Positions 24,454-34,157 of a stretch of DNA of 64,000 bases are shown here, in pieces. Source of the DNA: Streptomyces sp. AC555_RSS877 (lineage in GTDB: Bacteria; Actinomycetota; Actinomycetes; Streptomycetales; Streptomycetaceae); assembly GCF_019049245.1 (NCBI RefSeq), contig NZ_JAGMUK010000059.1:14808-78807 (forward strand), in the 5' to 3' direction. Each line of letters opens with the position of its first letter. Position 1 is the stretch's first letter. Made by a program: the position numbers and the translations under genes. Below the pieces are notes generated by a model. That model ran no database searches and had not been told where the DNA came from. It saw nothing but the letters and a program-made list of their open reading frames with translations.

Positions 24454-25104
24454 ATGGCCTTGCGGGAGATCAACTCCAAGATGGTCGAGGCGACCGTCAT
24501 GCCGGGGCAGCGGCTGTTCAGTCAGCGCGGGGCGATGCTCGCCTACCGGGGCGAGGTGTCCTTCACGCCCAACATCCAGGGCGGCCAGGGCGGCGTCATG
24601 TCGATGATCGGCCGCCGGGCGGCGGGCGAGGCCGCTCCCCTGATGTCCGTCGAGGGCAGCGGCACCGTCCTGTTCGGGCACGGCGGCCACCACGTCCAGG
24701 TCATCAGCCTCACCGGCGACACCCTGTTCGTGGAGGCGGACCGGCTCCTCGCCTTCGAGGGCACCCTGGAGCAGGGCACCATGTTCATGGGCTCCCAGGG
24801 CGGGGTCATGGGCATGGTCCGCGGCCAGGTCAGCGGCCAGGGGCTGTTCACGACCACCCTGAAGGGACACGGCTCGGTCGCCGTGATGGCGCACGGCGGC
24901 GTCATCCAGATCCCCATCACGCCGCAGCGCCCGGTCCATGTCGACCCCCAGGCGTACGTCGCCCACCACGGCGACGTCCGCAACAAGCTGTCCACCGCGC
25001 TCGGCTGGCGGGACATGGTGGGCCGCGGTTCCGGAGAGGCGTTCCAACTGGAGCTCAGCGGCAACGGCACGGTGTACGTCCAGGCCTCGGAGGAGAAGCT
25101 GTGA
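24454..25104 (+). CDS. AIM24-family protein 2
   Basis: 216 aa from ATG 24454, with GGGGG 10 bp upstream; ATG 24445 is an alternative too close to that site. It shares the family marks FSQRGAMLAYRGEVSF, GTVLFGHGGHHVQVISL, RLLAFEGTLEQGTMFMGSQG, HVDPQAYVAHHGDV and GTVYVQASEEKL. It is the closest in length and architecture to AIM24 protein 1. The three proteins probably act together; the role is unknown. Confidence 0.82.
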   Translation: MALREINSKMVEATVMPGQRLFSQRGAMLAYRGEVSFTPNIQGGQGGVMSMIGRRAAGEAAPLMSVEGSGTVLFGHGGHHVQVISLTGDTLFVEADRLLAFEGTLEQGTMFMGSQGGVMGMVRGQVSGQGLFTTTLKGHGSVAVMAHGGVIQIPITPQRPVHVDPQAYVAHHGDVRNKLSTALGWRDMVGRGSGEAFQLELSGNGTVYVQASEEKL

Positions 25105-25904
25105 GCATGTACGGGGCTCCGGGCGGCGGCCCGACGGTCTACGACCCCATGACCCTGCCGGTCGACGACAACGTCGACAACTACACCTTCTGCGTGGAGC
25201 TCAAGGGGAGCCAGTGGTTCCTGCAGAAGGGGAAGATGATCGCCTACTACGGCTCGATGGAGTTCAACGGCATCGGGCACGGCCGGCTGGACCGTCTTGT
25301 CCGTACGTCCTTCCATTCGCCTCTGCACGCGAGCGACTGGGTCGTGGCGGAGGGCTCGGGGAAGATGCTGCTCGCCGACCGGGCCTTCGACGTGAACTCG
25401 TACGACCTGGAAAACGGCAATCTGACCATTCGCTCGGGCAACTTGCTCGCTTTTCAGCCAAGTCTTGCCCTCAAGCAATCAATCGTGCCGGGTTTTCTGA
25501 CACTCATCGGAACCGGAAAGTTCGTGGCCGCGTCGAACGGCCCCGTGGTGTTCATGGAACCCCCGATCCGGGTGGACCCGCAGGCCCTCGTCGGCTGGGC
25601 CGACTGCCCCTCTCCGTGCCATCACTACGACCACGGGTACATGACCGGCCTGATGGGCGGCCTACGTGCGATGACGGGCCTCGGCGGAGCCTCCGGGGAG
25701 GAGCACCAGTTCGAGTTCGTGGGAGCCGGCACGGTCCTGCTGCAGTCGTCGGAGGCGCTGATGGCCGAGCAGGCCATGGGGGCCGTTCCGCACGGGGCGG
25801 GAGTACCCGGCGGCGGTGGGGGGCCCACGGGGCCCGGACAGCAAGCCGGCGCACCGCGCCTTCCCGGACAGCTCGGGGACCTGCAGCGTCGCTTCGGGCT
25901 GTGA
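25101..25904 (+). CDS. AIM24-family protein 3, with Gly/Pro C-terminal tail
   Basis: 267 aa from GTG 25101, which overlaps the previous stop (GTGA) and follows GGAGGAG. Core motifs repeat (WFLQKGKMIAYYGSMEFNGI, NLLAFQPSLALKQSIVPGFL, RVDPQALVGWADCPSPCHHY, AGTVLLQSSEALM). It differs from its neighbours by a CPSPCHHYDHGY insert with Cys and His residues that could bind metal, and by a glycine/proline-rich 45-residue tail. It is the terminal gene of the triplet. Confidence 0.8.
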   Translation: MSMYGAPGGGPTVYDPMTLPVDDNVDNYTFCVELKGSQWFLQKGKMIAYYGSMEFNGIGHGRLDRLVRTSFHSPLHASDWVVAEGSGKMLLADRAFDVNSYDLENGNLTIRSGNLLAFQPSLALKQSIVPGFLTLIGTGKFVAASNGPVVFMEPPIRVDPQALVGWADCPSPCHHYDHGYMTGLMGGLRAMTGLGGASGEEHQFEFVGAGTVLLQSSEALMAEQAMGAVPHGAGVPGGGGGPTGPGQQAGAPRLPGQLGDLQRRFGL

Positions 25905-25966
25905 GCGGTAGTCTGCGGAGTGTGACGTCGAACGTGTGCGCGCCGGCGTCGCACGACCCTCACTAG

Positions 25967-25993
25967 TTCGCCTTTCAACCTTTTAGGTAGACT
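25967..25993 (+). promoter_or_regulatory. Probable absC promoter, leaderless start
   Basis: TTCGCC (25967-25972) and TAGACT (25988-25993) are 15 bp apart. The -10 ends 6 bp before the absC ATG and no Shine-Dalgarno is present, so transcription may begin at the A of the start codon. Confidence 0.45.
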
Positions 25994-25999
25994 TCATTC

Positions 26000-26476
26000 A
26001 TGGAGACCGAGACGGCCACGCGCTGGCTGACCGATGCGGAGCAGTGCGCCTGGCGCACCCACCTGGAGGTCAACAGGCTGTTGACGTACCAGCTCGAGAG
26101 GGACCTTCAGCCGTTCGGCCTGACGATGAACGACTACGAGATCCTGGTCAACCTGTCCGAGTCGGAGGGCGTACGGATGCGGATGAGCGACCTCGCGTCC
26201 GCCACCCTCCAGTCCAAGAGCCGCCTCTCCCACCAGATCACCCGCATGGAGAACGCGGACCTCGTGCGGCGCGAGAACTGCGAGTCCGACCGCCGCGGTC
26301 TGTTCGCGGTGCTCACCGAGCACGGCATGGAGACGATGAAGAAGGTCGCGCCTCATCATGTGGCGTCCGTGCGGCGGCACTTCATCGACATGCTGTCCCC
26401 CGACGCGCTGGTGGAACTCGAGAAGTCCCTGCGGCCCGTCGCCGACCATCTGCGGGGGCAGCGCGGGCGCCCGTGA
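26000..26476 (+). CDS. absC: MarR-family regulator AbsC
   Basis: 158 aa, matching in length and in recalled sequence the S. coelicolor AbsC, a zinc-responsive MarR regulator of actinorhodin, undecylprodigiosin and zincophore genes. The winged helix is evident: MNDYEILVNLSESEGVRMRM, DLASATLQSKSRLSHQITRM, CESDRRGLFAVLTEHG. The start ATG 26000 is fixed by the near-consensus -10 upstream. It is convergent with the downstream two-component operon, leaving only 16 bp between stops. Function is assigned by orthology. Confidence 0.85.
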   Translation: METETATRWLTDAEQCAWRTHLEVNRLLTYQLERDLQPFGLTMNDYEILVNLSESEGVRMRMSDLASATLQSKSRLSHQITRMENADLVRRENCESDRRGLFAVLTEHGMETMKKVAPHHVASVRRHFIDMLSPDALVELEKSLRPVADHLRGQRGRP

Positions 26477-26492
26477 CCCGGGCGTCGGCAAC

Positions 26493-27940
26493 CTAGGCAA
26501 GCGGCAGACGGAGCTCGAACAGGGCTCCGCCTGTCGGCGCTTCACGGACCGTGAGCGTGCCGCCGTGTCGTGCGGCCACGTCACGGGCGATGGCGAGCCC
26601 GAGCCCGGCGCCGCCGTCGTCGCGGCTGCGGGCGTCGTCGAGACGTACGAACCGCTCGAAGATCCGCTCCCGGTCGCCCTCGGGCACCCCGTCCCCGTCG
26701 TCGGCGACCCCGGCCACGGCCCACTCCCCGTCCCGCCGCACGGTCACCGTGACCGCCGACCGGGTGTGCCGCCGCGCGTTGTCCAGCAGGTTGGTGAGCA
26801 CCCGCTGCAACTGCCCCCGGGACCCGGCCACCTCCACCGCCCCGGCCGCCTCCACGCTCACGCCTTCCCGCCCCGCGGCCTCCTCCCGCGCCAGCGCGGC
26901 AAGGTCAAGGCGCCGCCCGTCGACCGGACGCTCCCCCGCGTCCAGCCGGGCGAGCAGCAGCAGGTCGGTGGCGAGGTGCTGCAGTCGTACGGTGTCCTCG
27001 ACCGCGCCCTCCAGGTCCAGCAACTCGGGGTGCGCGGCGGCCACTTCGAGCTGCGTGCGCAGGCTGGCGATCGGGCTGCGCAGCTCGTGCGAGGCGTCGG
27101 CGACGAACCGGCGCTGCCGTTCCACGGAGGTCTCCAGGGCGGCCAGCGTCTCGTTCGTCGTGCGGGCGAGGCGGGCCACCTCGTCGTGTGTGTCCGGCAC
27201 CGGGACCCGGCGGCCCAGGTCCTCCGAGGCGGTGATCGCGGCCATCTCGCCACGGATGCCTTCCACCGGGCGCAGCGCGCGCCGGGTGACCAGCCAGGTC
27301 ACGCCCGCGACGACGGCGAGCAGCAGCGGGAAGCCGATCAGCATGACGGTCAGCGCGGTGTTCACGGCGCTCTGTTCGGCGGACAGGGGGGCACCGGCGT
27401 AGACGGTGAGCAGGCCGGCCTTGTCGGTCTCCACCTGGACGGTGGCGAAGCGGTAGCCCGCACTGTGGTGGTCGATCGTCGCGGAGCCGGTGGTGAAGGT
27501 GGTCTCCTCGCCGATCTCGCCGGGGTGGGAGGAAGCGGAGTCGTCGGCGTCGTCGTCCTCGTCACCGTCTTCGTCGCCGCTGCCGGCCGTGGACTTGGGA
27601 GTGGGGCTGGGACCGGGAGTGGGTGTCTGCGGCCGCACCGCGTCGGTGCCCGTACCGCTGATCCGCTCCAGGTTCTCCGTCGCGGCGACGAGCGTGCCCT
27701 TCTCGTCGACGACCTGGACGGGCTGGTCGTCGTCGTCCAGGGACAGCTGCTCGTACGTCTTCCCGGCGGAGAGGTCGGTGGCCACCGTCCGCGCGTAACG
27801 CTCCGCCGCCGTGCCGGCCTGCCCGATCAGGTTGGAGCGCAGGGACAGCAGGACGGCGGTCCCGGCCGCGACCAGCGCCACCGCGACGACGAGGGTGGCG
27901 GCGAGGGTCGCCCGGGACCGTACGGAACCGAACAGACGTC

Positions 27941-27944
<4 letters not shown>
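26493..27944 (-). CDS. Sensor histidine kinase with Asp-rich extracellular linker
   Basis: 483 aa. Membrane segments at about 12-34 and 198-222 flank an extracytoplasmic region containing a Pro/Ser stretch and an acidic run (GDEDGDEDDDADD, about 123-137). A HAMP domain follows (about 220-272), then HisKA with His286 in DASHELRSP, N-box NLLDN (385-389), DDGDG and GGAGLGLA (444-451). ATG 27944 overlaps the regulator stop by 4 bp. The acidic patch suggests sensing of cations or cationic agents; this is inference, supported by an equally acidic PepSY protein encoded divergently. Confidence 0.87.
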
Positions 27945-28612
<668 letters not shown>

Positions 28613-28635
28613 GCGTAAAGGTTCGCAAAGGGATG

Positions 28636-28672
28636 CTGAAGATCTCTTCAGGGGGCTTCAGGTTCCTCTCAG
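28636..28672. promoter_or_regulatory. Direct repeats between the two-component and PepSY genes
   Basis: CTTCAG occurs at 28646 and 28656, and TCTCAG at 28667, giving 10-11 bp periodicity as for OmpR/PhoB-type sites. CTGAAGA (28636-28642) also forms an inverted pair with TCTTCAG (28645-28651). Confidence 0.55.
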
Positions 28673-28747
28673 CGTCGGTCGTCCAGGGTGGTTGACGTCG
28701 AAAGCGAAACGAAGCGATCGAATCAGTACGACTCTGGAGGAACCCGC

Positions 28748-29431
28748 ATGAAGCGCAACATCGTGATCGCCGCTGTTACGGCCGCCGCTCTGATCGGTGG
28801 CGGTACGGCCACCGCACTCGCGGGGACCGGGGACGGCGAGGGAACGGCGCGGCAGGCGGACGCTCAGCTGAGGCAGGCCGGTGTCCAGGACGACGACGCC
28901 CAGGATCTCGATGACACCGACGGCGCCGACGACGCCCAGGACGACGACGCGGCGCGGGTGTCCGGTGACGTGACGGCGGCCGAGGCCATCGCCACCGCGC
29001 TGCGGCACGACCCGGGGACCGCCGTCTCCGTGGAACTGGACGACCAGGACGACGCCGGGCCGGTCGTGTGGCAGGTCGACGTGCTCGGCACCGGCAGCAC
29101 CTGGCACAGCGTGAACGTCGACCCGGACACCGGCAAGGTCCTCGGCTCCCACACCGAGCGGGAGGACGACACCGCCCAGGTGCGCACCGCGCTGAAGGGC
29201 GCGAAGGTGACGGCCTCGCAGGCCGCCGAGGCCGCGGCCGGCAAGGGCACCGTGACGTCGGTGGACCTGGACGAGGACGGCGCCTCGAAGGCCTGGGAGG
29301 TCGAGACCCACAAGTCCGGCAAGGCCGAGCAGGACTGGAACGTCGACCTGAAGACCGGCAAGGTCACGGCGGACCGCTCGGACGCCTCCGACAACGACAA
29401 CGACAACGACGGCGACGACAACGACGTCTGA
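28748..29431 (+). CDS. Secreted double-PepSY protein with acidic regions
   Basis: 227 aa from ATG 28748 (GGAGGAAC upstream). A signal-like helix (about 5-25, ending ALAG) is followed by an Asp-rich stretch, then two PepSY domains (about 75-140 and 145-215) with the typical WQVDVLGTGSTWHSVNVDPD and WEVETHKSGKAEQDWNVDLK endings. The C-terminus is a DNDNDNDGDDND run. PepSY proteins are often linked to protease inhibition or envelope sensing. Divergence from a kinase with a similar acidic linker suggests that it is a target or accessory sensor of that system. Confidence 0.85.
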   Translation: MKRNIVIAAVTAAALIGGGTATALAGTGDGEGTARQADAQLRQAGVQDDDAQDLDDTDGADDAQDDDAARVSGDVTAAEAIATALRHDPGTAVSVELDDQDDAGPVVWQVDVLGTGSTWHSVNVDPDTGKVLGSHTEREDDTAQVRTALKGAKVTASQAAEAAAGKGTVTSVDLDEDGASKAWEVETHKSGKAEQDWNVDLKTGKVTADRSDASDNDNDNDGDDNDV

Positions 29432-29475
29432 CGTGACGCAGGGGCGCTGCCCCCGCTGACCCCGCAACCCGCCAG

Positions 29476-29530
29476 AGGGCTCCGCCCCTGGACCCCCGGA
29501 ACACAGGCCGGGGTTCCGGGGCGGAGCCCT
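29476..29530 (+). terminator. Strong hairpin downstream of the PepSY gene
   Basis: AGGGCTCCGCCCC (29476-29488) pairs perfectly with GGGGCGGAGCCCT (29518-29530), with further complementarity inside and TTTG after the stem. Confidence 0.75.
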
Positions 29531-29563
29531 TTGCCGACGCCCGTACCGGCGCCTGTGGGGCGA

Positions 29564-29784
29564 GGGCCTGTCCGGCGGATCATGCCGCAGACGCGGGGCC
29601 TGGCACGCCGATCTGCGGCGTTGTCGTCGGTTGCCGACTCCCCCACTCTCGACCTCGCTCGAGCGGGGGGACCCCCATCACGTCGACGCCCTCCTCCGCC
29701 TCGCAGCTCGACGCACCGGGCCCCGCTCACCTGCGTCGACGAGGCGCCGCGCATGTCCTGCGACTTGACCCGCCGGACAGGCCC
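29564..29784. mobile_element. MITE-like 221-bp element with 15-bp terminal inverted repeats
   Basis: GGGCCTGTCCGGCGG (29564-29578) is exactly inverted at 29770-29784. Internally GCCGCAGA/TCTGCGGC form another inverted pair, and a CCCCCAC...GGGGGGACCCCCATC motif is present that is common in Streptomyces intergenic DNA. No ORF is credible. The right terminus touches the stop codon of the leftward MFS gene. No target duplication was identified. Confidence 0.5.
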
Positions 29785-30968
29785 TAGATGCCCGCGATCA
29801 CCGCCGCCCCCACCGACACCCCACCCGCCACCAGGAAGCACACCCCCAGCGGAAGTCGCTCCACCAGGAGCCCCATCGTCGCCGCCCCGGCCGAACTCCC
29901 CGCGTTGACGGACGTGTTGACCCACGCTCCCGCTTGCGTACGGAACCCGGCCGGGGCGGCTTCATCGGCGATCAGGTACGCCGTCGTCAGGGCCGGCGCG
30001 ACGAACAGCCCCGCGCAGGCCGCCGCCCCGGTGAGGGTGACCACGCCGGGGGCCAGACCGGCGACGCCGAGCGTCACGCCCAGGCCCGCCGCCAGGAACG
30101 GCAGCCGAACCCGGGCCGGCGTACGCCAGTCCACCGCCCCGTTCAGCAGACCCCCCACCGCGCTGCCCGCCGACAGCGCCGCGAGCACCCAGGCGACGGT
30201 GTCGTCCCCGAGCCGGCGCTGCCCGGCGAAGGCCACCACCAACAGGTCCACCGCGCTGAGGGACAGACCGACGCCTCCCGCGACGACGATCGGTGGCAGC
30301 AGTTCCCGCCCGGGCCTGAGCGACGCCCGTCGGCCCTTGCGTACCCCTCCGCTCCCCCGCATCGCGCCGACCGCCGGTGACATGACGAAGGCGGGCGTCC
30401 CCACCCCCATCAGCATGGCGCCCAGCACCACACCCACGGCGGGTGCCGTGAAGCCGACCAGCACGCCCACCAACAGCGGGCCGGTGACGAAGAGAAGCTC
30501 CTCCGCGACCCCGTCCAGGCTGTACGCGCGTTGCAGCAGGAGCCGGTCCTCGGCGAGTTCGCGCCACACCGTGCGCATGGTGGGGCCGAGCGGCGGCGCG
30601 CAGGCGCCCGTGACGGCGGCGATGACGCCGAGCAGCAGTCCGGACGCGCCCGGATGCCGGCCGGCCACCGTCAGGGTGCAGAGCAGCACCGCGTACAGCA
30701 GGGCCATCGGCAGCAGGACCCGGCGCGGGCCGTACCGGTCGACGAGGGCCGCCCGGTACGGCGACAGGAAGACGACGGTGGCGCCGAACACGGCCAGGAC
30801 GACACCGGCGACGGCGTACGACCCGGTCGCCCGGGTCACGCAGAGCATCACGGCGATCGGGACCACGCCGTACGACAGCCGGGCGGTGAGGGCGGCGGCG
30901 AAGGTGCGGCGGGCATGGGGAATGCGGAGTACCGCGGCATACGAAGGCCGCGGGGACACAGCGGACAC
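29784..30968 (-). CDS. Major facilitator superfamily transporter
   Basis: 394 aa with about twelve hydrophobic segments and an MFS loop-2-like YRAALVDRYGPRRVLLPMAL. Helices include VVPIAVMLCVTRATGSYAVA and GVVLAVFGATVVFLSPYRAA. The start is GTG 30968, after GAGGAAC. The substrate is unknown; drug or metabolite efflux is most usual for this type. The stop codon lies at the edge of a MITE-like repeat, so the last residues may derive from the insertion. Confidence 0.82.
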   Translation of the reverse strand: MSAVSPRPSYAAVLRIPHARRTFAAALTARLSYGVVPIAVMLCVTRATGSYAVAGVVLAVFGATVVFLSPYRAALVDRYGPRRVLLPMALLYAVLLCTLTVAGRHPGASGLLLGVIAAVTGACAPPLGPTMRTVWRELAEDRLLLQRAYSLDGVAEELLFVTGPLLVGVLVGFTAPAVGVVLGAMLMGVGTPAFVMSPAVGAMRGSGGVRKGRRASLRPGRELLPPIVVAGGVGLSLSAVDLLVVAFAGQRRLGDDTVAWVLAALSAGSAVGGLLNGAVDWRTPARVRLPFLAAGLGVTLGVAGLAPGVVTLTGAAACAGLFVAPALTTAYLIADEAAPAGFRTQAGAWVNTSVNAGSSAGAATMGLLVERLPLGVCFLVAGGVSVGAAVIAGI

Positions 30969-31128
30969 GACAAAGTTCCTCTACTGGAGGCACGGAAGGG
31001 ACGCCGAAGTGCCGCGACGGCCACGGCGTGCTGCCGGGTGCGGTCGCGGGCTCGGGCGGGCCCTATGCCAGGAGGAGGAACATGTGGATCAACGTATCAG
31101 CGGGTTCATCGCGTACACCATGGGGCGG

Positions 31129-32085
31129 TCAGCCCTCTGTCAGCCCCGCCACCAGTTCGTCCGCCGCTCGGTACGGGTCGAGTTCCCCGGCGACGATCTT
31201 CTCCGCCAGTGTGCTCAGCCGGCGGTCGCCGTGCAGGTCGCCGATGCGTTCGCGCAGGGCGGTGACGGCGATCGTCTCGACCTCGCGGGCGGCGCGGGTG
31301 CGGCGGCGTTCGGCCAGGACGCCCCGCTCCTCCATCCACGCGCGGTGCTTCTCCAGTGCCTCGACGACCTCGTCGATGCCCTCGGAGCGGGCGGCGACCG
31401 TCTTGACGATGGGCGGGCGCCAGTCGCCGGGGCCGCGGGACTCGCCGAGGCCCAGCATGTGGTTCAGCTCGCGGGCCGTGGCGTCCGCACCGTCGCGGTC
31501 GGCCTTGTTGACGACGTACACGTCGCCGATTTCCAGGATTCCGGCCTTCGCCGCCTGGATGCCGTCTCCCATGCCCGGCGCCAGCAGCACCACCGACGTG
31601 TCCGCCTGGGAGGCGATCTCGACCTCCGACTGGCCGACGCCGACCGTCTCGACGAGGATCACCTCGCAGCCGGCCGCGTCCAGGACGCGGATCGCCTGGG
31701 GGGCGGACCAGGCGAGGCCGCCGAGGTGGCCCCGGGTGGCCATCGAGCGGATGTAGACGCCCGGGTCCGAGGAGTGCTCCGACATCCGGACCCGGTCGCC
31801 GAGCAGCGCGCCGCCGGAGAACGGCGAGGACGGGTCGACGGCCAGGACGCCGACCCGCTTGCCCTGTTTGCGGTACGCGGTCACCAGCGCGGACGTGGAC
31901 GTCGACTTGCCGACGCCCGGCGAGCCGGTCAGACCGACCACGTACGCCCCGCCGGTCAGCGGGGCCAGTGCCGCCATTACCTCCCTGAGCTGCGGGGACG
32001 CCCCCTCCACGAGGGAAATCAGCCGGGCCACGGCCCGCGGCCGGCCTTCCCTGGCCTGGGTGACCAGCGAGGAGACGTCCTGCAT
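31129..32085 (-). CDS. meaB: G3E GTPase chaperone of B12-dependent mutase (MeaB)
   Basis: 318 aa P-loop GTPase that gates cofactor loading and protects methylmalonyl-CoA or isobutyryl-CoA mutases. Walker A is GSPGVGKST (54-62); VDPSSPFSGGALLGDRVRM, VETVGVGQSEVEIA and the GTP-specificity motif NKAD are all diagnostic of MeaB/ArgK. ATG 32085 is preferred over GTG 32088 because of GGAGCT spacing. It lies downstream of a thiolase gene and near the epimerase, a context typical of methylmalonyl-CoA metabolism. Confidence 0.92.
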   Translation of the reverse strand: MQDVSSLVTQAREGRPRAVARLISLVEGASPQLREVMAALAPLTGGAYVVGLTGSPGVGKSTSTSALVTAYRKQGKRVGVLAVDPSSPFSGGALLGDRVRMSEHSSDPGVYIRSMATRGHLGGLAWSAPQAIRVLDAAGCEVILVETVGVGQSEVEIASQADTSVVLLAPGMGDGIQAAKAGILEIGDVYVVNKADRDGADATARELNHMLGLGESRGPGDWRPPIVKTVAARSEGIDEVVEALEKHRAWMEERGVLAERRRTRAAREVETIAVTALRERIGDLHGDRRLSTLAEKIVAGELDPYRAADELVAGLTEG

Positions 32086-32128
32086 CACAGCTCCGTTCAG
32101 CGAGATCAGAGGAAGACGTACAGCGGAC

Positions 32129-33331
32129 TCAGGCCTTCGGTACCCGCACGATCAGCGCGTCACCCTGCCCGCCGCCGCCGCACAGTGCGGCCGCGCCCAC
32201 GCCGCCGCCGCGCCGCTTCAGCTCCAGCGCCAGGTGCAGGACGAGGCGGGCGCCGGACATGCCGATCGGGTGGCCGAGGGCGATGGCACCGCCGTTGACA
32301 TTCACCCGTTCCGTGGACACGCCGAGGTCCTTCATTGACTGGACCGCGACCGCCGCGAAGGCCTCGTTGATCTCGATCAGGTCGAGGTCGGAGACCTCCA
32401 GGCCCTCCTTCTTGAGGGCGTGGAGGATCGCGTTGGACGGCTGCGACTGCAAAGAGTTGTCGGGACCGGCCACGTTGCCGTGGGCGCCGATCTCGGCGAT
32501 CCACTCCAGGCCGAGCTCCTGCGCCTTGGCCTTGCTCATCACCACGACCGCCGCGGCGCCGTCGGAGATCTGCGAGGCCGAGCCCGCGGTGATCGTGCCG
32601 TCCTTCGTGAACGCCGGGCGCAGCTTGCCCAGGGACTCCGCCGTGGTCTCCCCGCGGATGCCCTCGTCCTTGGCGAAGACGACCGGCTCGCCCTTGCGCT
32701 GCGGGATCTCCACGGGGGTGATCTCGGCCTCGAACAGGCCGTTCTTCTGGGCGGCGGCGGCGCGCTGGTGGGACAGGGCGGAGAACTCGTCCTGCTCGGG
32801 GCGCTGGATGCCGAGGCGGGTGTTGTACTTCTCCGTCGACTCGCCCATGGCGATGTTCTCGAAGGCGTCGGTGAGACCGTCGTACGCCATGGCGTCGAGC
32901 ATCTCGATCGCCCCGTACTTGAAGCCCTCGCGGGACTTGGGCAGCAGGTGGGGGGCGTTGGTCATGGACTCCTGGCCGCCGGCGACGATCACGTCGAACT
33001 CACCCGCACGGATCAGCTGGTCGGCCAGCGCGATGGCGTCGAGGCCGGACAGACACACCTTGTTGACGGTGAGCGCCGGGACGTTCATCGGGATGCCGGC
33101 CTTGACCGCGGCCTGGCGGGCCGGGATCTGCCCCGCCCCGGCCTGGAGCACCTGGCCCATGATCACGTACTGCACCTGGTCGCCGCCGATACCCGCACGG
33201 TCGAGGGCGGCCTTGATCGCGAAGCCGCCGAGGTCGGCTCCCGAGAGGGACTTCAGCGAGCCCAGCAACCGACCCATGGGCGTCCGGGCGCCCGCGACGA
33301 TCACCGAGGTCGTGCTGTTCGATCCAGTCAT
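32129..33331 (-). CDS. Acetyl-CoA C-acetyltransferase (thiolase)
   Basis: 400 aa thiolase. Nucleophile Cys93 lies in VNKVCLSGLDAI; NEAFAAVAVQ, GGAIALGHPIGMSGAR and the second catalytic Cys in AALCGGGGQGDAL are present. It condenses two acetyl-CoA to acetoacetyl-CoA or cleaves 3-ketoacyl-CoA. ATG 33331. It forms an operon with meaB and is divergent from the methylmalonyl-CoA epimerase gene, linking beta-oxidation or the ethylmalonyl route to B12 metabolism. Confidence 0.93.
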   Translation of the reverse strand: MTGSNSTTSVIVAGARTPMGRLLGSLKSLSGADLGGFAIKAALDRAGIGGDQVQYVIMGQVLQAGAGQIPARQAAVKAGIPMNVPALTVNKVCLSGLDAIALADQLIRAGEFDVIVAGGQESMTNAPHLLPKSREGFKYGAIEMLDAMAYDGLTDAFENIAMGESTEKYNTRLGIQRPEQDEFSALSHQRAAAAQKNGLFEAEITPVEIPQRKGEPVVFAKDEGIRGETTAESLGKLRPAFTKDGTITAGSASQISDGAAAVVVMSKAKAQELGLEWIAEIGAHGNVAGPDNSLQSQPSNAILHALKKEGLEVSDLDLIEINEAFAAVAVQSMKDLGVSTERVNVNGGAIALGHPIGMSGARLVLHLALELKRRGGGVGAAALCGGGGQGDALIVRVPKA

Positions 33332-33482
33332 GAGCTGCGATCCCCTTATCCGGCCTGCACTGGCCGAGGAGTGAACGAGGGTTTACTTCGAATGTACTGA
33401 GCGGTAGTCCATGCCGTCATCGGGCTGTCGGTGTGATCGCGCGCACGTTGCGTAACCACCTCCGGAGCGCTGCACTGAATCC

Positions 33483-33923
33483 ATGCTGACGCGAATCGAC
33501 CACATCGGGATCGCCTGTTTCGACCTCGACAAGACCGTCGAGTTCTATCGGGCCACCTACGGCTTCGAGGTGTTCCACTCCGAGGTCAACGAGGAGCAGG
33601 GCGTGCGCGAGGCCATGCTCAAGATCAACGATACGTCCGACGGCGGAGCTTCGTACCTGCAGCTCCTGGAGCCGACCCGGGAGGACTCCGCCGTGGGCAA
33701 GTGGCTCGCGAAGAACGGCGAGGGCGTGCACCACATCGCCTTCGGTACGGCGGATGTCGACGCGGACGCCGCGGACATCCGCGGAAAGGGCGTACGCGTT
33801 CTGTACGAAGAGCCGCGAATCGGTTCCATGGGGTCACGGATCACCTTCCTGCACCCCAAGGATTGCCACGGCGTACTGACGGAACTGGTCACTTCTGCGC
33901 CCGTTGAGTCACCTGAGCACTGA
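33483..33923 (+). CDS. mce: Methylmalonyl-CoA epimerase
   Basis: 146 aa glyoxalase-fold (VOC) enzyme that interconverts (2R)- and (2S)-methylmalonyl-CoA. Metal-ligand positions are visible: His in RIDHIGIACFD, His in GVHHIAFGTADV and Glu in GVLTELV near the C-terminus. ATG 33483. Its 151-bp gap with the thiolase gene is a shared divergent promoter region. It supplies polyketide extender units and propionate oxidation together with the mutases. Confidence 0.92.
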   Translation: MLTRIDHIGIACFDLDKTVEFYRATYGFEVFHSEVNEEQGVREAMLKINDTSDGGASYLQLLEPTREDSAVGKWLAKNGEGVHHIAFGTADVDADAADIRGKGVRVLYEEPRIGSMGSRITFLHPKDCHGVLTELVTSAPVESPEH

Positions 33924-33980
33924 CCCTCGTACATATGGGCCGGTAGGGTTGGGGGCGGTCGTCGCTCACAACCAGGGCGA

Positions 33981-34011
33981 CCAGGGTCCTGCCGTCACGG
34001 CGGGACCTGGC
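33981..34011 (+). terminator. Hairpin after the epimerase gene
   Basis: CCAGGGTCC...GCCG and CGGC...GGACCTGG form a stem with one bulged G and a TCA loop. It lies 58 bp past the epimerase stop and before the scy promoter region. Confidence 0.5.
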
Positions 34012-34157
34012 CGGGGTCCGGGTTTCGGGGGACGAGCGTCGGGGCAGCAGCCCGTGCTCCGCCGTTGATCTGACACCATTCCCCGGGAGCCCCGTTCTGC
34101 GAACGGACGGAGCTCGTACGGAGAGACTTGCGACCAGGGGACGGATGGGACCGCGCA

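Noticed and set aside
31082..31756. ATG at 31082 preceded by GGAGGAGGAAC, an excellent ribosome site
   Set aside because: The frame runs antisense through meaB with Ser/Arg-rich shadow composition; no recognisable short protein. The site might be chance or a remnant.
33332..33482. Cobalamin riboswitch between thiolase and epimerase
   Set aside because: No B12-box-like sequence was recognised in the 151-bp gap.
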